This document shows, in pieces, positions 37,699 through 39,228 of a stretch of 39,228 nucleotides of DNA (the first letter of the stretch is position 1; each line of letters begins with the position of its first letter). The notes beneath the pieces were generated by a model. The model ran no database searches, had not been told where the DNA came from, and was given only the letters and a program-made list of their open reading frames with translations. Source of the DNA: JAVKSL01 sp039583695 (GTDB taxonomy: Bacteria > Actinomycetota > Acidimicrobiia > Acidimicrobiales > JAJPHD01); NCBI GenBank assembly GCA_039583695.1, contig JAVKSL010000018.1:1-39228 (forward strand), in the 5' to 3' direction. Position numbers and translations under genes: made by a program.

Positions 37699-39168
37699 AT
37701 GTCGCTGCCCCAGGTGGTGGCCGTGGTGGAGGGGTCGCCCGCCGCTCGGGCAGGACTGCTGCCTGGCGACGAGATCGTCTCGGTGAACGGCCAAGTCCCG
37801 CGTGACATCATCGCGTACCAGATACTGCTCGACGAGGCGGAGCTGGAGGTCGAGTTGCGCCGTGGTGGGCTGGAGCTCAGCGTGGCCCTGTCCAAGGACG
37901 CAGGTGCGCCCCTGGGGGCCGAGGTCTCCTCGGCGCTTTTCGACCGGGTCCGCACCTGCGACAACCACTGCGAGTTCTGCTTCATCCACCAACTCCCGAA
38001 GGGAATGCGGCGCAGCTTGTACATGCGCGACGACGACTACCGGCTGTCGTTCCTGTACGGCAACTTCACCACGCTCACTCGCTTCACCGAAGCGGACCTG
38101 GAGCGGGTGATCGACGAGGCGTTGTCTCCCCTGTTCGTGAGCATCCATGCCACCGACCCCGAGATGCGGGCGCGGATGCTGCGCAATCCCCGGGGTGCCA
38201 CCAGCCTGCGCTGGCTCAAGGCCTTGCTCGAGGCGGGCATCGAGGTGCACGGCCAGGTGGTGGTGTGTCCCGGGGTGAACGACGCCGAGGTGCTCGAGGA
38301 CACCCTGACCGGGATCCTGGACGAGTACCCGGGCCTGGCCACCGCGGCCGTGGTTCCGCTGGGGGTCAGCCGATGGTCACGAGAGGCTGCGATGCGTCCT
38401 CATACGCCAGCCGAAGCCGCTGCCGTGATCGACCTGGTGGACGAGGCGCAGGAGTGCTTTGCCGGGGCCCTGGGAAGGCGTCTGGTGTACGCGGCCGACG
38501 AGTACTACCTGATGGCTGGACGGCCCTTTCCCGAGGTCGAGGAGTACGACGGCTTTCCCCAGCACGAGAACGGGATCGGGATTGCCAGGGCCTTCTGCGG
38601 GGCCTTCAATGGCCGCGCAGCGCCGGCCCTCGGTCCCCGGGCAGGGTTCTTCGCCTGGGTGGACGGCGCCCCCGCCCAGGGATACCGTGCCAAGCGGACC
38701 CAGGCTTCTGGCACCGACCCCCCCTGGCCCGGCGCGCGCGGGGCGGTTCCGGTCTCGTTGAGCCACCGCCGGGCCTCCTCGGTGGGACCGCCGGCGGTCG
38801 GGATACTGACGGCTGGCTACGGCGCGATGGTGCTGGGGCCTCTCGTGAAAGGCTTGGGACGCACCGACGTGAGGGTGATCCCGGTTCGCAACGACTTCTT
38901 CGGTGGGAACATCGCGGTCACCGGATTGATGGTGGGGGCCGACGTGGCGCGCGTGCTCGCTTGCGAGCCGGTCGGGGATCGCTACCTGCTCCCCGACGTG
39001 TGCTTGTCGGAGGGACGCTTCCTGGATGGCCTCAGACCGGCTGACCTGCCCCGCCCGGTGGAGGTGGTGGCCACTGACGGGCTGTCGCTTCGGCGCGCCC
39101 TCGAGGCGGAGGTGTATGGTGAGTCGACGATCGAGTCCTCTCGGCCTGCCGCCCGGGCGGCACGATGA
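37699..39168 (+). CDS. PDZ / radical-SAM DUF512 family protein
   Basis: 489-residue protein with an N-terminal PDZ-like domain (VAVVEGSPAARAGLLPGDEI, about 5-60), a radical-SAM-type cysteine cluster CDNHCEFCF (C-x3-C-x2-C) near residue 95, and the C-terminal DUF512 domain (GILTAGYGAMVLGPLV, NDFFGGNIAVTGLMVG, LPDVCLSEGRFLDG). The reaction is unknown; the family is widely found just before der, and here the stop overlaps a likely der start as ATGA. ATG 37699 is backed by the -10 box and the PDZ start. Confidence 0.93.
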   Translation: MSLPQVVAVVEGSPAARAGLLPGDEIVSVNGQVPRDIIAYQILLDEAELEVELRRGGLELSVALSKDAGAPLGAEVSSALFDRVRTCDNHCEFCFIHQLPKGMRRSLYMRDDDYRLSFLYGNFTTLTRFTEADLERVIDEALSPLFVSIHATDPEMRARMLRNPRGATSLRWLKALLEAGIEVHGQVVVCPGVNDAEVLEDTLTGILDEYPGLATAAVVPLGVSRWSREAAMRPHTPAEAAAVIDLVDEAQECFAGALGRRLVYAADEYYLMAGRPFPEVEEYDGFPQHENGIGIARAFCGAFNGRAAPALGPRAGFFAWVDGAPAQGYRAKRTQASGTDPPWPGARGAVPVSLSHRRASSVGPPAVGILTAGYGAMVLGPLVKGLGRTDVRVIPVRNDFFGGNIAVTGLMVGADVARVLACEPVGDRYLLPDVCLSEGRFLDGLRPADLPRPVEVVATDGLSLRRALEAEVYGESTIESSRPAARAAR

Positions 39169-39228
39169 GGCGGCTCGCCAGGTCTGCGGCAAAGGGGGGA
39201 ACGTCCGGCGGGGGTGCGGTGGCCACCC
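39165..39228 (+). CDS. Start of a gene, probably GTPase Der (partial)
   Basis: ATG 39165 overlaps the DUF512 stop and opens a frame (MRRLARSAAKGGTSGGGAVAT) that runs off the right edge. In related bacteria the gene after DUF512 is der (engA), whose conserved part begins with a short strand such as VAVVGRPNVGKS just beyond the visible end. Only the disordered leader is visible, so the identity rests on gene order. Confidence 0.45.
   Translation, partial: MRRLARSAAKGGTSGGGAVAT

Noticed and set aside
37666..38250. Long N-terminal extension of IspH
   Set aside because: It is antisense to the PDZ and radical-SAM part of the DUF512 gene; the conserved IspH N-terminus and a -10 box support GTG 37665.
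1..39228. CRISPR array, prophage or intact insertion sequence
   Set aside because: No regularly spaced repeats with unique spacers, no phage structural genes and no transposase were seen; the only tyrosine recombinase is the housekeeping XerD.

Overview
The window is a dense, high-GC stretch of chromosome, read here as coming from an actinobacterium, probably a deep or poorly sampled lineage such as Acidimicrobiia. The evidence is the strong G/C bias at third codon positions, frequent GTG and some TTG starts, 4-base ATGA/GTGA stop-start overlaps, a MurT/GatD pair for peptidoglycan amidation, a candidate 6C RNA (an actinobacterial RNA class), and many genes whose -10 box lies about 6 bases before the start codon (leaderless transcripts). 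The taxonomic placement is an inference.

Left part (1-9154). A D-Ala-D-Ala carboxypeptidase on the plus strand faces a minus-strand run pyrG > Nudix hydrolase > xerD > DksA/TraR-like protein > site-2 protease > HD-domain protein. These are tightly packed and probably cotranscribed. Divergent from pyrG is cmk > plsC-like > ald, with stop-start overlaps. 9185-11274 carries a TetR regulator coupled to an AurF-like diiron oxygenase, then a HAD phosphatase-like gene converging on a YajQ-family gene.

11787-14695 looks like an accessory patch. A tRNA-Tyr is followed by a CCA microsatellite, a decayed ribbon-helix-helix antitoxin-like fragment, a small membrane protein, and an ArsR repressor divergent from a P1B-4 metal-export ATPase, with a clear inverted-repeat operator between them.

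14716-21052 holds a YceI protein, a mitochondrial-type aconitase, a phosphodiester-glycosidase lipoprotein, the murT-gatD operon and, upstream of murT, the candidate 6C RNA. 21053-26544 is a plus-strand operon: LysR regulator, cyclopropane-fatty-acid synthase-like methyltransferase, Tat-exported lipoprotein with a dimethylformamidase-like domain, and MprF-type flippase-like membrane protein. It converges on a GT-C-like membrane protein and a histidine phosphatase. Together these suggest envelope-lipid work. The right part (28842-39228) has an alpha/beta-hydrolase lipoprotein, nadA, uvrC, a methyltransferase, a thioredoxin-fold protein, a quinone oxidoreductase, a MOSC protein, bioY, ispH, a PDZ/radical-SAM DUF512 protein, and the first codons of a gene that is probably der.

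The most unusual signal is a 49-bp palindromic sequence present twice (2236-2284 and 20055-20103). Both copies have ~15-bp arms and exactly 19 bp between them. Each lies inside a reading frame and next to a short in-frame tandem repeat. One copy splits the zinc ribbon of MurT and the other sits at the N-terminus of the HD protein. This looks like a small palindromic element that inserts into coding sequence, in a genome that also carries many in-frame minisatellites.
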